DNA of 38,173 nucleotides from contig JAABRL010000015.1 of the NCBI GenBank assembly GCA_011390935.1, positions 1 through 38,173 of the forward strand. The letters run 5' to 3'. A program made the translations under genes and the position numbers. This document shows, piece by piece, positions 1-8,236 of the stretch. Every line of letters starts with the position of its first letter. Positions within the stretch are counted from its first letter, which is position 1. The notes below the pieces were generated by a model that did not search any database, was not told the origin of the DNA, and saw nothing but the letters and a program-made list of their open reading frames with translations. This DNA comes from Gemmatimonas sp. GTDB taxonomy: Bacteria > Gemmatimonadota > Gemmatimonadetes > Gemmatimonadales > Gemmatimonadaceae.

Positions 1-316
1 GTGGTGTCAGTTCGCCGAGGTGCAGCCCGACAGCGGTCGCGCCCGCGACCTGGGAGGGGGGGTAGCTCGCCATCACCTGCGCGATGACTGCCCAGTAGTT
101 GCGCAGAAAGATCCCCCGGGGATCGGATTGATCAGGCTCCGTCAGGATCCAGACCCGCCCGCGGGCCACTTCGAGCACGAGCCCGTTCGCCCGGAGAAAT
201 CGGCGCGTTGCGGCGGAGCGGGATTCGGCGCTGAGCACGACATATCGCTGCTGGTCCACGCGCTCCTTCCACCAGGCCAGCGCGGCCGCTTTCGGGGTGA
301 GGCGTTTGGCGGGCAT
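1..316 (-). CDS. AbiEi-like winged-helix protein, C-terminus cut by window edge
   Basis: The frame is open from an ATG at 316 to the left edge (105 codons), so the 3' end is missing. Visible order: a basic start, a segment reading RYVVLSAESRSAATRRFLRA that resembles a winged helix, then RGRVWILTEP, and YPPSQVAGATAVGLHLGEL at the edge. The last part resembles the stretch following the winged helix in AbiEi-type antitoxin or transcriptional regulator families, where a choice-of-allele serine or threonine precedes a conserved Leu-His. Members of such families repress their own promoter and pair with a nucleotidyltransferase toxin; whether a partner lies beyond the window cannot be seen. The gene diverges from the truncated ATPase at 414, with an AT-rich spacer holding a palindrome. 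The family assignment is by eye and tentative. Confidence 0.55.
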   Translation of the reverse strand, partial: MPAKRLTPKAAALAWWKERVDQQRYVVLSAESRSAATRRFLRANGLVLEVARGRVWILTEPDQSDPRGIFLRNYWAVIAQVMASYPPSQVAGATAVGLHLGELTP

Positions 317-346
317 CGGGGCCGAAGGCCTGTGATAGTAAACGTG

Positions 347-363
347 CGCTTATCATGATAGCG
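347..363. promoter_or_regulatory. Palindromic candidate operator in AT-rich divergent spacer
   Basis: TATCATGATA at 351-360 is a perfect 10-bp palindrome flanked by CGCT and GCG, making an almost symmetric 17-mer. It lies 35 bases upstream of the leftward ATG at 316, in a clearly AT-richer spacer that carries further GATA-containing repeats near 333, 380 and 402. A leftward -10-like TACTAT sits at 340-335. Position and symmetry fit autorepression by the DNA-binding protein at 1-316; this is inference. Confidence 0.35.
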
Positions 364-413
364 AAGGGGCGCGAAAAGCGATAGCACTGATGAGCGAATT
401 CTGATAAATCAAT

Positions 414-1748
414 ATGAAAAAGGTACCCGCGCTGCGACAATCCACTGAACAGCCGCAGCCCCTGCGCGGCTCCAGCGGTGAGGCGCTGCGTGATCTGGGG
501 GAAGCCCTCGGCGCGCGCGCTGGCGCGGGGGCTCCGTTGGCGCTTCGCAATTGGGAGCATGCCGTGGAGCTGCTCATGGCGCTCGGGCAGGACGGTACGC
601 GCCTCGTCGTGCTCGACGAGTTCCCCTACCTCTTGGAGCACTCGCCGGAGCTCGACGCCATCCTGCAGAGACACTTCGGGCCGGGGCACCCGTCACGAAC
701 TACCACGCAGACCCGCCTGATCCTGTGCGGGTCGGCCATCAGTGTGATGAGCAACCTGCTCAACGGAACGGCCCCGCTCCGCGGCCGAGCGGGGCTGACC
801 CTCCCCGTCGCACCGTTCGACTTCCGCGTCAGTCGCGAGCTGCACGCCGCGCCGGATCTCCCCACCGCGGTGAACCTGTTCGCGGTCATTGGCGGGGTCG
901 CCGCCTACGCGCGTGAAATGTGCAGTAACGATCTGCCAGCCACCGCCACCGATTTCGACCGATGGATCAGTCAACGCGTGCTGTCACCCTCGGCGCCGCT
1001 GTTCGGCGAGATCGATCTGCTGCTCGGTGAAGATCCCACCATGTCGCGCACCCGAAAGGCCAATCTGTACCACGCCACGCTCTCCGCCGTTGCGAGGGGC
1101 CACCATACGTGGACAGGCATCTGCTCCTACGTGAACATGAGCGGATCCTCCCTCACGCCCGTCATGGACACGCTCCTCGCCACACTGCTGATCGCACGTG
1201 TCGAGGACCCGATTCGCGACAACCGCCCGGTGTATCATCCGGTCGACTCGCTGCTGCGTTTCCACTACGCCGTGATCCGTCGGCACCAGGCGCGACTCGC
1301 CAGCGTCTCCGCTGACACGCGCGCGATCTGGCAGTCGTTGATCGCCACCTTCCGCTCGCTCGTGGCGGGACCCTGTTTCGAAGCGATGGCCCGCGACTGG
1401 GTCACCCACTTTGCCTCGCCGGACACCCTCGGCGGCACACCCGACCACGTCGGGTCCACGGTCATCGCATCCGCCGACACGGGCGATCAGGAAATCGATC
1501 TGGTGGTGTCTGCCGATGACGAAGGCGCGGTGCCGGATCAGCGGACCGTTCGTGCGCTCGGCGAGGCGAAGGTGGGCGAAACCCTCACCATGGCGCATGT
1601 GCATCGCCTCGAACGTGCACGCGCGCATCTGGGTCCCCGTGCGAAAGACGCGAAGCTGCTGCTGTTCGGCAGTGCGATCGACCAGGCACTTCGCGCGCAT
1701 GCCGACCGGCGGTCCGACGTCGAAATCGTGCTCTACGAGGGCCGCTGA
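414..1748 (+). CDS. AAA ATPase with PD-(D/E)XK-like C-terminus (DUF234-type), missing the P-loop end
   Basis: The 444-residue product matches the middle and end of the archaeal-type ATPase plus DUF234 family. Visible parts: a Walker B strand LVVLDEF at about 64-70, a sensor-like strand ending in CGSAISVM, an arginine-rich lid, a helical winged-helix segment, and a C-terminal nuclease-like core with EID at 360-362 and GEAK at 383-386, the spacing of a PD-(D/E)XK active site. Family members normally begin with a VGR motif and a P-loop some 60-70 residues earlier; neither is present, and the DNA before 414 has stops in all frames. No ribosome-binding site is evident before the ATG. It is therefore a 5'-deleted remnant or an ATPase-dead nuclease. 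The last 16 bases overlap the convergent zinc-ribbon gene. Confidence 0.7.
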   Translation: MKKVPALRQSTEQPQPLRGSSGEALRDLGEALGARAGAGAPLALRNWEHAVELLMALGQDGTRLVVLDEFPYLLEHSPELDAILQRHFGPGHPSRTTTQTRLILCGSAISVMSNLLNGTAPLRGRAGLTLPVAPFDFRVSRELHAAPDLPTAVNLFAVIGGVAAYAREMCSNDLPATATDFDRWISQRVLSPSAPLFGEIDLLLGEDPTMSRTRKANLYHATLSAVARGHHTWTGICSYVNMSGSSLTPVMDTLLATLLIARVEDPIRDNRPVYHPVDSLLRFHYAVIRRHQARLASVSADTRAIWQSLIATFRSLVAGPCFEAMARDWVTHFASPDTLGGTPDHVGSTVIASADTGDQEIDLVVSADDEGAVPDQRTVRALGEAKVGETLTMAHVHRLERARAHLGPRAKDAKLLLFGSAIDQALRAHADRRSDVEIVLYEGR

Positions 1749-1930
1749 GGCGAGCTCCCCGCCTCACGACACCGCGTGCACGTCTCCCCACCACCGAGCC
1801 GCGGAAAGAACGACGCCCACCGGCCGCGCAGACACGACCCGCACAGCAATCGCTGACAGCGCGGACAGATGCCGCCATCGAGTGGCGAGAACGTATTGCT
1901 GCACTGCTCGCAGCGCGGAGCCAAGGACAT
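1733..1930 (-). CDS. Small double zinc-ribbon protein
   Basis: A 65-residue protein with four CxxC knuckles: CEQC, CPRC, CGSC and CTRC, spaced as two stacked treble-clef or zinc-ribbon units. Eight cysteines in so short a frame, in regular pairs, argue for a real gene rather than a chance frame. It lies 12 bases after the propeller lipoprotein on the same strand, so the two may share a transcript, and its end runs 16 bases into the convergent ATPase gene. Such proteins commonly bind two zinc ions and mediate protein or nucleic-acid contacts; no specific function can be assigned. No strong ribosome-binding site is visible, consistent with translational coupling to the upstream gene. Confidence 0.6.
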   Translation of the reverse strand: MSLAPRCEQCSNTFSPLDGGICPRCQRLLCGSCLRGRWASFFPRLGGGETCTRCREAGSSPQRPS

Positions 1931-1942
1931 GGGCCGACGATG

Positions 1943-3211
1943 CTACTGCGGTGACGACATGAGTGACGCAGGTCGTGGCGTGCGCACCAGCACGCGCAGC
2001 TCGTCTGACGCGGTCTCCGTGCTGTACACGTAGCGCGACGACACGGCCACCAACCGCCGACCCGCGGGCAGCGCGATCCGCCCCTGCACCGAGCCATCGG
2101 CGTGCAGCACGCCCCAGTATTCGCGACCGTCTTCACTTGCACCGGGCACCGGCACCCACAGCTGCGCACCATCGGTGCGCACGCGCCGAGTCGCGCTTGC
2201 GAGCACGGGCGGGAATACTGCAGGCGCGTCCGGCACCCGAACCGTCCACGCCCCCTCCACCATGCTTGGCGCACCACTCACCATGGCCAGCAGCGCCGAG
2301 CGCGTCGAATCGACGTACTGCTGCCACGCTGCCGTCGACGCCGCGCGCGGCGTGTAGGCAACCGGCGGTATCGCGCGCGTGCTCCCATCCGGGGCATGTG
2401 CGGTCAACGCATACGTGCCTTCGTCCACCACGATCACGGTGCCGTCGTGCAGCACCGTCCACGCATCGCTCACTTCGAAGTCACCAAGCGGCAACTCCAT
2501 CTCCACGCCGGTGGCTGTCGGTCGTGCACGGCGCACGTCGGTGGGCCGCACTGTGGCGATGGTATCCACGCGCGCAAGCATCACATCGAAGCGCACCAAG
2601 GTGCGAACGTCATCGTCGAGCGACAGCGGTTCGAAGCCGGCGGGCAGACGCGGTCGCACCCCGTAGAGATGGCCACGCCCGTCGGAGGCACTGGGTTGCG
2701 GCGGCCATTCGTCAAACGGTGCTGCCGCACTGCTGTTCGTGCGTGCGTCAGTGCGGCTCAGTTCGACCTGCCGTGTACCAAGCGGTGTGCCCGTGGTGGA
2801 CAACATGGCGAGCCGAGGCATTGGGCCAGCACTCGCGATGACGATCGTATCACCACCAAGTCGCAGTACGGCGGCGGGGGATCGATACTCACCAGGTCCA
2901 TCACCGCTCCGGCCGAACGGCTGCCGCACACCCCGCGCGAAGTTCACGCGCCACACGGTACCTTCGCGCGGATCGTTCACGACGGCCAGACTGTCATCGA
3001 GTTCGATCAGATCGTGCACCGCCGAGAACGGTTCGGTGATCGTGGCGCGATCGCCGTCCGGCAGTGCCTCGTACGAGAGAGCATCGACCGACTCCGGAGG
3101 CGGTGCATCGCTGCACGCGGCGCTCACCGTGAGCGTCAGACACACGGCCGCGCGCTTCGCACCGAGGTGCGCGGCGGAACGGACGCTCGCCGAACGGGGT
3201 TGCATACCCAT
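1943..3211 (-). CDS. 6-bladed beta-propeller lipoprotein
   Basis: The 422-residue product starts with a basic segment, a hydrophobic stretch and a lipobox-like VSAAC, so it is probably lipid-anchored in the cell envelope. The body has repeated blade strands, and the family hallmark GRSGDGPGEY appears in the first third, as in 6-bladed propeller proteins of Bacteroidota and Gemmatimonadota. No catalytic residues are known for this family; a ligand-binding or structural role is usual. The start at 3211 is chosen because AGGAGG lies nine bases upstream; the in-frame ATG at 3205 is the alternative. The chosen start overlaps the start of the divergent FMN reductase. A paralogue with the same hallmark lies at 14223-15500. 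Confidence 0.8.
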   Translation of the reverse strand: MGMQPRSASVRSAAHLGAKRAAVCLTLTVSAACSDAPPPESVDALSYEALPDGDRATITEPFSAVHDLIELDDSLAVVNDPREGTVWRVNFARGVRQPFGRSGDGPGEYRSPAAVLRLGGDTIVIASAGPMPRLAMLSTTGTPLGTRQVELSRTDARTNSSAAAPFDEWPPQPSASDGRGHLYGVRPRLPAGFEPLSLDDDVRTLVRFDVMLARVDTIATVRPTDVRRARPTATGVEMELPLGDFEVSDAWTVLHDGTVIVVDEGTYALTAHAPDGSTRAIPPVAYTPRAASTAAWQQYVDSTRSALLAMVSGAPSMVEGAWTVRVPDAPAVFPPVLASATRRVRTDGAQLWVPVPGASEDGREYWGVLHADGSVQGRIALPAGRRLVAVSSRYVYSTETASDELRVLVRTPRPASLMSSPQ

Positions 3212-3785
3212 GGCCAATCCCCTCCTGCAAGTGATCATTGCCAGCACTCGCCCCACGCGCATCGGTGGCGCCGTGGGCGACTGGTTCACGCCCATCGCCG
3301 AAGCGCACGGCGGCTTCACGGTTGAATCTGTGGACCTGCGCGAGATCGCGCTGCCGCTGCTCGATGAGCCGCACCACCCCATGCAGCAGAAGTACCAGCA
3401 CGAACACACCAAGCGCTGGAGCGCCACGATCGCGCGCGGTGATGCCTACGTGCTCGTCACGCCGGAGTACGACTTCTCGCCACCGGCCGCGCTGCTCAAC
3501 GCCATTCAGTGCCTGGCGAAGGAGTGGATGTACAAGCCGGTGGGGCTGCTCAGCTACGGCGGCGTGTCGGCCGGGCTGCGGTCGGCGAACCAGCTGCGCA
3601 TCATCTGCACCGCCAACAGCATGATGCCCTTGCCCGGCGCGGTGTCGATTCCGTTTGCCGGCAAACTCGTGAACGCGGACACGGGGCGCTTCGAACCCGG
3701 TGAAGTGCAAGACAAGGCGGCGCGCGCCATGCTCGATGAGCTCGTGCGCTGGGAAGGTGCCATGCGCACGCTGCGCCAGCGCTGA
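3210..3785 (+). CDS. NADPH-dependent FMN reductase family oxidoreductase
   Basis: The 191-residue product has the flavodoxin-like fold of PF03358. The first strand is followed by a phosphate-binding loop STRPTRIG that would hold the FMN phosphate. The segment TPEYDFSPPAALLNAI and the following YKPVGLLSYGGVSAG match the isoalloxazine-contact motifs of the family. These cytosolic enzymes reduce FMN, quinones or azo compounds using NAD(P)H; the physiological substrate is not deducible. Length is typical. The start is fixed by the family N-terminus, and its ATG shares two bases with the start codon of the leftward lipoprotein. Transcription probably ends at the hairpin at 3836-3877. Confidence 0.88.
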   Translation: MANPLLQVIIASTRPTRIGGAVGDWFTPIAEAHGGFTVESVDLREIALPLLDEPHHPMQQKYQHEHTKRWSATIARGDAYVLVTPEYDFSPPAALLNAIQCLAKEWMYKPVGLLSYGGVSAGLRSANQLRIICTANSMMPLPGAVSIPFAGKLVNADTGRFEPGEVQDKAARAMLDELVRWEGAMRTLRQR

Positions 3786-3835
3786 ACGTCGTACGTGGGA
3801 GCGGCGCCATGCCCATGTCGCGCCAGCCGTAAACG

Positions 3836-3877
3836 ACGAATCGCGCGCTACCCGTCTCGGGGCAGCGCGCGATTCGT
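3836..3877. terminator. Bidirectional hairpin between convergent genes
   Basis: A perfect 14-bp inverted repeat, ACGAATCGCGCGCT at 3836-3849 and its complement at 3864-3877, encloses a 14-base loop that can itself pair CCC with GGG. It lies between the convergent FMN reductase and the Asp-rich lipoprotein. No U-tract follows on either strand, so it may act as a stable 3' end rather than a textbook intrinsic terminator. Confidence 0.65.
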
Positions 3878-3921
3878 ATCAGCACCACAACACTCGGCGC
3901 ACGCGCCGAGCGACTCGCCAC

Positions 3922-4755
3922 TCAGCGATCGTCGCGTCGTCCGTCTCGATTGCGATCGCGGAACACGCGGAAGGTGTGCCTGATGTTCTGTTCGACGCGC
4001 GCGCGTGCTGCACCCGGCATGCTGGCCTCGAGCGGCGAGATGAGCCCGCCCCCGCGCCGCGCGAACCACGCGCCCACGTTCACGTCCACCGTGATGCGAT
4101 CACCGTCGGGCCCGATCGTGATGGGCGGCTCGAACTCCAGCTCGTACTTGGCGCGCGCCCGTGTCACATAGGTGAACGGCTGGCCGTTGAAGGTGCCTTC
4201 CACGATCGCACTGATGCGACGGAAGCCCGGATGCGCCGCGAGGAAGGCGCGATCTTCCGCGTCGTCATCGTCGGGCGTATGCAGCACGAGCTCCAGTTCG
4301 TCGTACGTGCCTGGTGGTACATCGAGCGCGAGTGCCGGCGTCACGCCATCGTTGAGCGGCAGGTCGATAAGGAACGGACCGATCTCCACGTCGTCGTCGC
4401 AATCCCTACCACGGGATGGACGATCGTCGCAGTCATCATCGTCATCATCACCCGCGCGTTCGAGTTCGAGCTCGCGCACCACCAACTGCACGCGCGAGAT
4501 CAGCAGTTCATCGTTCTCGCTCGTGACACGCAGCCCGTTGGCCGACGTCTGAGCGCGCGCGGTACCATCGGTCTGACCGTTGGAACCCTCCACGGGCGCA
4601 CCGGTGACGCCAGTGGTCGCGGAGAACGAAAGGCGAGCACCGGGTCCGCTATTGAGCCCGGTGGACGACGAATCGCCACAGGCCGCAAGCATCGCGGCCG
4701 ACAGCACGGTGAGCGCACGCACGGCGGGGCGAGCCCCTGATACCACAGCGAACAT
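3922..4755 (-). CDS. Lipoprotein with aspartate-rich stretch, DUF4382-like
   Basis: The 277-residue product starts at 4755, where GGAG sits seven bases before the ATG. A hydrophobic segment ends in AAMLAAC followed by GDSSS, a lipobox with a small-residue linker. The mature part contains an unusually acidic stretch (DDDDDD, then further Asp runs with two cysteines) near residues 100-125, then VPPGTYDELELVL, which resembles the PGTY-strand motif of DUF4382 proteins, and a C-terminal basic Asp/Arg repeat. The acidic run could bind calcium or other cations; this is a guess. The gene follows the cupin gene on the same strand after about 115 bases and ends at the shared hairpin. Confidence 0.7.
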   Translation of the reverse strand: MFAVVSGARPAVRALTVLSAAMLAACGDSSSTGLNSGPGARLSFSATTGVTGAPVEGSNGQTDGTARAQTSANGLRVTSENDELLISRVQLVVRELELERAGDDDDDDCDDRPSRGRDCDDDVEIGPFLIDLPLNDGVTPALALDVPPGTYDELELVLHTPDDDDAEDRAFLAAHPGFRRISAIVEGTFNGQPFTYVTRARAKYELEFEPPITIGPDGDRITVDVNVGAWFARRGGGLISPLEASMPGAARARVEQNIRHTFRVFRDRNRDGRRDDR

Positions 4756-4869
4756 GAGACGTCTCCAGGTGAGAGGTTGCTCCGGAGAATCTCGTGCCGC
4801 CCGGGCACCTCGCGCCGTGATGCGCGCCACCAATGCGGACCAGACGCAGGCGCGCGCGAATGCGTCGCG

Positions 4870-5262
4870 CTACAACTCCCCAGGATCGCGACAGATGGAG
4901 AGCAGCATATCGCTCTCCTCGTGCGCGCGCACGGCGTGCGGCTGCCCTGGAGCGAGAGAGAGCAGTTCGCCGCCGCCGAGCACGAACTCGTCGCCGTCTA
5001 CCGTCACGGCGATGCGTCCGCGCAGCACCTGAATGGTGACCTCACCCTCGGTGCGGTGCTCCTTGATGTACCCATCCGCCTCGAAGGCAAACAGAATGAG
5101 CGAGAGCGGGCCATGTCGCACCAAGGCGACCTGACGGTGTCCGGACACGGGCGCGTGCGGTTCGGCACGCAGCATGCTCGCGGTTTCGCCGAGGTGCACG
5201 TGCTGCACGGGGCTGGCGAGGCGTTCTCGGGCGGGGGGACGAAGTCGATCGTCGAGCGTCAT
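4870..5262 (-). CDS. Cupin-domain protein
   Basis: The 130-residue single-domain cupin starts at 5262, with CGGAGG about nine bases upstream. Motif 1 reads EHRTEGEVTIQVLRG: one histidine and the glutamate of the usual metal set are present, but the second histidine position is threonine. Motif 2 is complete (GELLSLAPGQPHAV). The metal site is therefore altered, and binding of a small ligand or a stress-related role is as likely as enzymatic activity. Length fits stand-alone cupins of the DUF-type used in bacterial stress loci. The upstream neighbour is the Big_2 lipoprotein, separated by a hairpin, so the cupin is probably transcribed from its own promoter. Confidence 0.8.
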   Translation of the reverse strand: MTLDDRLRPPARERLASPVQHVHLGETASMLRAEPHAPVSGHRQVALVRHGPLSLILFAFEADGYIKEHRTEGEVTIQVLRGRIAVTVDGDEFVLGGGELLSLAPGQPHAVRAHEESDMLLSICRDPGEL

Positions 5263-5371
5263 GGCAACAATCCTCCGGGCTTCGGGGCTGTTCGACGGCC
5301 ATGGGCGAGGCACGTGGCCTCGCCTGCGCACTGCATTCGGAAGTTACTCGCAACGGGGACGCTCACAAGCG

Positions 5372-5410
5372 ACGCGCCCCACCGCCGCACGAGGCGACGA
5401 TGGGGCGCGT
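5372..5410 (-). terminator. Hairpin downstream of the Big_2 lipoprotein
   Basis: ACGCGCCCCA at 5372-5381 pairs perfectly with 5401-5410, and an inner CGCC/GGCG pair (5383-5386, 5393-5396) extends the structure. It starts 24 bases after the stop of the leftward gene at 5434. There is no clear U-tract. Confidence 0.6.
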
Positions 5411-5433
5411 GACCTGCATCACACGGACAGCGG

Positions 5434-7338
5434 TTACTTGTAGAAGTAGATGTTGTCCACGTACAGCACCATCGGTGCGCCGGCCACGAACAGCAGCTGC
5501 TGCAGCTGCGAGCGTGACGTGAGTCCCGTGAAGCTGGCGAGCGGAATGTCGAGCGACACCCACTGCCCGGCGGCCAACGCACCGGCCTGGTATCTGCCAA
5601 TCACGGCACTCGGCCCCGGGGTGTGCACGAGCTCGATCTGGAGGCTCGCGGCCGGATTTGGCGACCACAGATCGAAGTGCACGTGCGTCATCTCCGACGC
5701 ATTGATCGCGTTCGCCGGCGTGTTGATGCCGAACTCGACGCCCACGAAGTTGAAGAGCGAGTAGCGCTTGATGTCGCGACCGGCCACGGTGAACGGATCC
5801 GTCAGTTCACTGTTGCCGGCACTCCAGCTGGTGCGCCACGTTTCCACCGGTCGGTTGGTGTAGGCGGTGGTGAAGAGCGAGATCACATCACCCGCCGCAC
5901 GTGTTGGTGCCGGTGCGATCGTGGTGGGTACCGCCAATGGTGCGGTCACGGTCACAGCCGCACTGCCGGCGACCGTCAGGCCACCCAGCGTGGCCGTGAT
6001 GGTTGCCGAACCAGCGCTCACGCCCGTCACACGACCATCCGCGTCTACCGTGGCCACGGCCGGGTTGCTCGAGGTGAGCGTGAACCAGCGCCAGCCCACA
6101 TCGGTGAGCGCGCCGCCATTGGGCAACACCGGCGTGGTGAAGCGCACCACGTTCGGCGCCGAGGCCATCTGCACCGACGATCCGATGCCCGTGGTGATCG
6201 TGGGCCAGTTCACCTGCGCCTGCGTGGGCGCGGCCACCTCCGACACGGGCAGCAGTTCATACTGCACGTCCGCGAACCACACCGTGTAGTTCGTGGGGCC
6301 GTCGGCGAAGTGGAACAGGCCGCGCACATCCACCATCTTCGCCGGATCCGGCAGCGGAATGATGAACTTCTGGAACGTGGTGGTGAGGGAGATGTCGAGG
6401 GACTCCGCGTTCAAGCCGGCCGTGGTGACGGCATTGCCGACACCGACGTTGAGCGTGGCGCGCGGCACATTGGACCGGGCCCAGAACGTGAGCGCGTTGT
6501 ACGCCGAGAGGTTGCGCGGCGTGGCGGCCACGAAGGCACCGCCGGAGTAACCGCCCGTAGCCGTGATCACGGCCTTGATCGAACTGCGGCCATTGTACGG
6601 CGTGGTGGCATCGATGCTGACATCGTTGGCCGCCCCGTCGAACCCTTCGAAGGCTACGCCGCTCGAATAGGCGCCGAGAAACACCTCGGCGCCGGTCGCG
6701 GGCGCCGGTGCGGCCGTCACGGTCACCTCGCGCGTGGCGGTGCGCGTGCTGGCAGTGTGCGTGGCGGTGATCGTGGTGGTGCCCGCCGAGACGGCGGTGA
6801 TGAGACCGGCCGTGCTGACCGTGGCCACGCCACTCGCCGAGGAGGCGAACGTCACACCGCTCGTGAGCGTGGACGTGGTCGCATCACTGAACGTGCCGGT
6901 GACCGTGAGCGCCTGCGTCGCGCCCACCTGCAGCGAGACCGTGGCCGGTGTGAGCGCAATGGAGGACAGCGTCGGCGCAGCCGGGGTGACCGTGATCGTG
7001 GACGTGGCGGTACGGCCACCCGAAGTCGCCGTGATGGTGGCCGACCCGCCGGCGACGGCGGTCACCAGCCCGGTGCCACTCACGCTGGCCACGCTGGCCT
7101 GTGACGAGCTGAAGGTCACGCCCGTGGTGATGGCCGAGCTCGTGCCGTCGCTGAACTGGCCCGAGACGGTGAGTGGCTGCGTCGCACCAATCGCGAGCGT
7201 GGCCGTGGTCGGCGACACCGTGATGCCGGTGAGCGTAGGCGGTTCGACTTCGGTAGTCGAGTCACACGCCGAGAGCACCAGACCGGCGCCAATGGCGAGA
7301 GCGAGGGCCGTTCGGCGGAACGGCGAAATGGAACGCAT
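5434..7338 (-). CDS. Big_2-domain lipoprotein with carbohydrate-binding-like domains
   Basis: The 634-residue product begins at 7338, with GGAGG six bases before the ATG. A signal segment ends in LVLSAC followed by DSTTEVEPP. Two tandem Big_2 (bacterial Ig-like) domains follow at about 35-120 and 122-205, each with the SIALTPATVSLQVGATQ type start and a SAGTTTITAT type end. A beta-sandwich of the kind seen in carbohydrate-binding modules follows (about 215-370), then a third Big_2 domain and a second sandwich ending in VLYVDNIYFYK, a typical final strand of CBM-like folds. No catalytic domain is present. It is likely surface-anchored and binds glycans or mediates adhesion. Identity of the sandwich domains is inferred from strand pattern only. 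Confidence 0.82.
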   Translation of the reverse strand: MRSISPFRRTALALAIGAGLVLSACDSTTEVEPPTLTGITVSPTTATLAIGATQPLTVSGQFSDGTSSAITTGVTFSSSQASVASVSGTGLVTAVAGGSATITATSGGRTATSTITVTPAAPTLSSIALTPATVSLQVGATQALTVTGTFSDATTSTLTSGVTFASSASGVATVSTAGLITAVSAGTTTITATHTASTRTATREVTVTAAPAPATGAEVFLGAYSSGVAFEGFDGAANDVSIDATTPYNGRSSIKAVITATGGYSGGAFVAATPRNLSAYNALTFWARSNVPRATLNVGVGNAVTTAGLNAESLDISLTTTFQKFIIPLPDPAKMVDVRGLFHFADGPTNYTVWFADVQYELLPVSEVAAPTQAQVNWPTITTGIGSSVQMASAPNVVRFTTPVLPNGGALTDVGWRWFTLTSSNPAVATVDADGRVTGVSAGSATITATLGGLTVAGSAAVTVTAPLAVPTTIAPAPTRAAGDVISLFTTAYTNRPVETWRTSWSAGNSELTDPFTVAGRDIKRYSLFNFVGVEFGINTPANAINASEMTHVHFDLWSPNPAASLQIELVHTPGPSAVIGRYQAGALAAGQWVSLDIPLASFTGLTSRSQLQQLLFVAGAPMVLYVDNIYFYK

Positions 7339-7784
7339 GCGGGGCCTCCAGAGGCAATGTCGATCGACGACAGGGGGGGGCGTCCGAGCGGGGCACGAGC
7401 CGCGGACATGAGAGTCACGCGAAGGGAGCGGCGCCAGACTTTGTACGGTAGGTGGACAAAGCATCGGGGTAAATGCCGCCCGTGTCAACCGGGGCCGTCA
7501 AACAATCGCTCGCCGAGACGATGTATGTCACAGTCGGGTCTGTTCGCTGAGACAACAAAGGGGGCGGGAGGCTCGCGCAGGGCAGCGGCGCGGAAATGTC
7601 CCGGCTCGTTGGGCCGGGCGAAGGGGGCGGCACCCAAATCGTGAGGGGTGAGATGAGCGGTCGGCGGGATCACGACCGATGCGGGCCCCGGTTGGGATCT
7701 CCTCGGCGATACTCTCACCCCTCAGGAGTTCGTTGCGGTCACCCTCGCCCGGCCCATCGAGCCCCGAACTCCCTCCCGAATCGA
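7339..7784. other. Intergenic region, 446 bases
   Basis: No convincing coding frame is present: the frames across it lack family features and ribosome-binding sites. It holds the likely leftward promoter at 7460-7488 with a leader of about 115 bases before the lipoprotein start, and a small CCCGGC/GCCGGG hairpin at 7600-7618 about 170 bases past the zinc-ribbon gene stop. I see nothing else. Confidence 0.5.
7460..7488 (-). promoter_or_regulatory. Candidate sigma-70 promoter for the Big_2 lipoprotein
   Basis: On the minus strand a perfect TTGACA (7488-7483) is followed after 17 bases by GATGCT (7465-7460), a poor -10 sharing three of six consensus bases. The local sequence is AT-richer than its surroundings. 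The distance to the ATG at 7338 leaves a leader of about 115 bases. Confidence 0.35.
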
Positions 7785-8087
7785 CTACTTGAAAATGTTC
7801 AGCAGATTCCCGACAAACCCGGTCTGCTCCGTATTGCCGGCCGCGAGAATCTCGAGTTCGCCCTTGTCGAGCCAAATCCCCCCGCAGATCGGGCATTCGT
7901 CGATCACGACGCTGCGTGCCTCGCGCTGCACCATGCGCGTGCCGTCGCGCGGACACTGGTTGCGCTCGGCCTCGACGCGCGCGGCTCGCTCGGCGTCGGC
8001 CTTCTGCCGCAGCTCCTTGCGCAGATCGGCGTCAAGACGCGCGAAATACTCTTCTTCGTTGCGACTGGGGGTGTGTTCGGTAGCCAT
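7785..8087 (-). CDS. TFIIB-type zinc-ribbon protein (zf-TFIIB family)
   Basis: The 100-residue product has a charged helical N-terminus (about 10-40), then CPRDG, a strand with Met-Val-Gln, and IDECPICGGIWLDKGELEIL, which is the hallmark of the zf-TFIIB family: two CxxC-type knuckles with a WLDKGELE helix start. The first knuckle is reduced to one cysteine plus CPRDG, so metal binding probably uses that Cys with nearby residues. These small cytosolic proteins are widespread and uncharacterised. The ATG at 8087 is preferred because the upstream in-frame extension is low in protein-like character. The gene diverges from the kinase gene on the other strand. Confidence 0.82.
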   Translation of the reverse strand: MATEHTPSRNEEEYFARLDADLRKELRQKADAERAARVEAERNQCPRDGTRMVQREARSVVIDECPICGGIWLDKGELEILAAGNTEQTGFVGNLLNIFK

Positions 8088-8236
8088 GATGAACCGGAGT
8101 GATGAGGACGGGGACCGGTACGTCGTGCATTGACGTGGTGTGCACCAAGCCGGAATATACCGCGCAATCCCGCGTTGCTGTTGACCTGACCCGAGCCCCC
8201 GTGATCCCGTCGCGTTCCCGCTGGCGAACCCTGTTG

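Noticed and set aside
5623..7104. Rightward frame of 493 codons opposite the Big_2 lipoprotein
   Set aside because: Arg/Gly/His-rich composition typical of an antisense shadow; the leftward gene has a lipobox and ribosome-binding site.
7485..7718. Small leftward frame in the intergenic region
   Set aside because: Pro/Arg-rich with no ribosome-binding site or recognisable motif.
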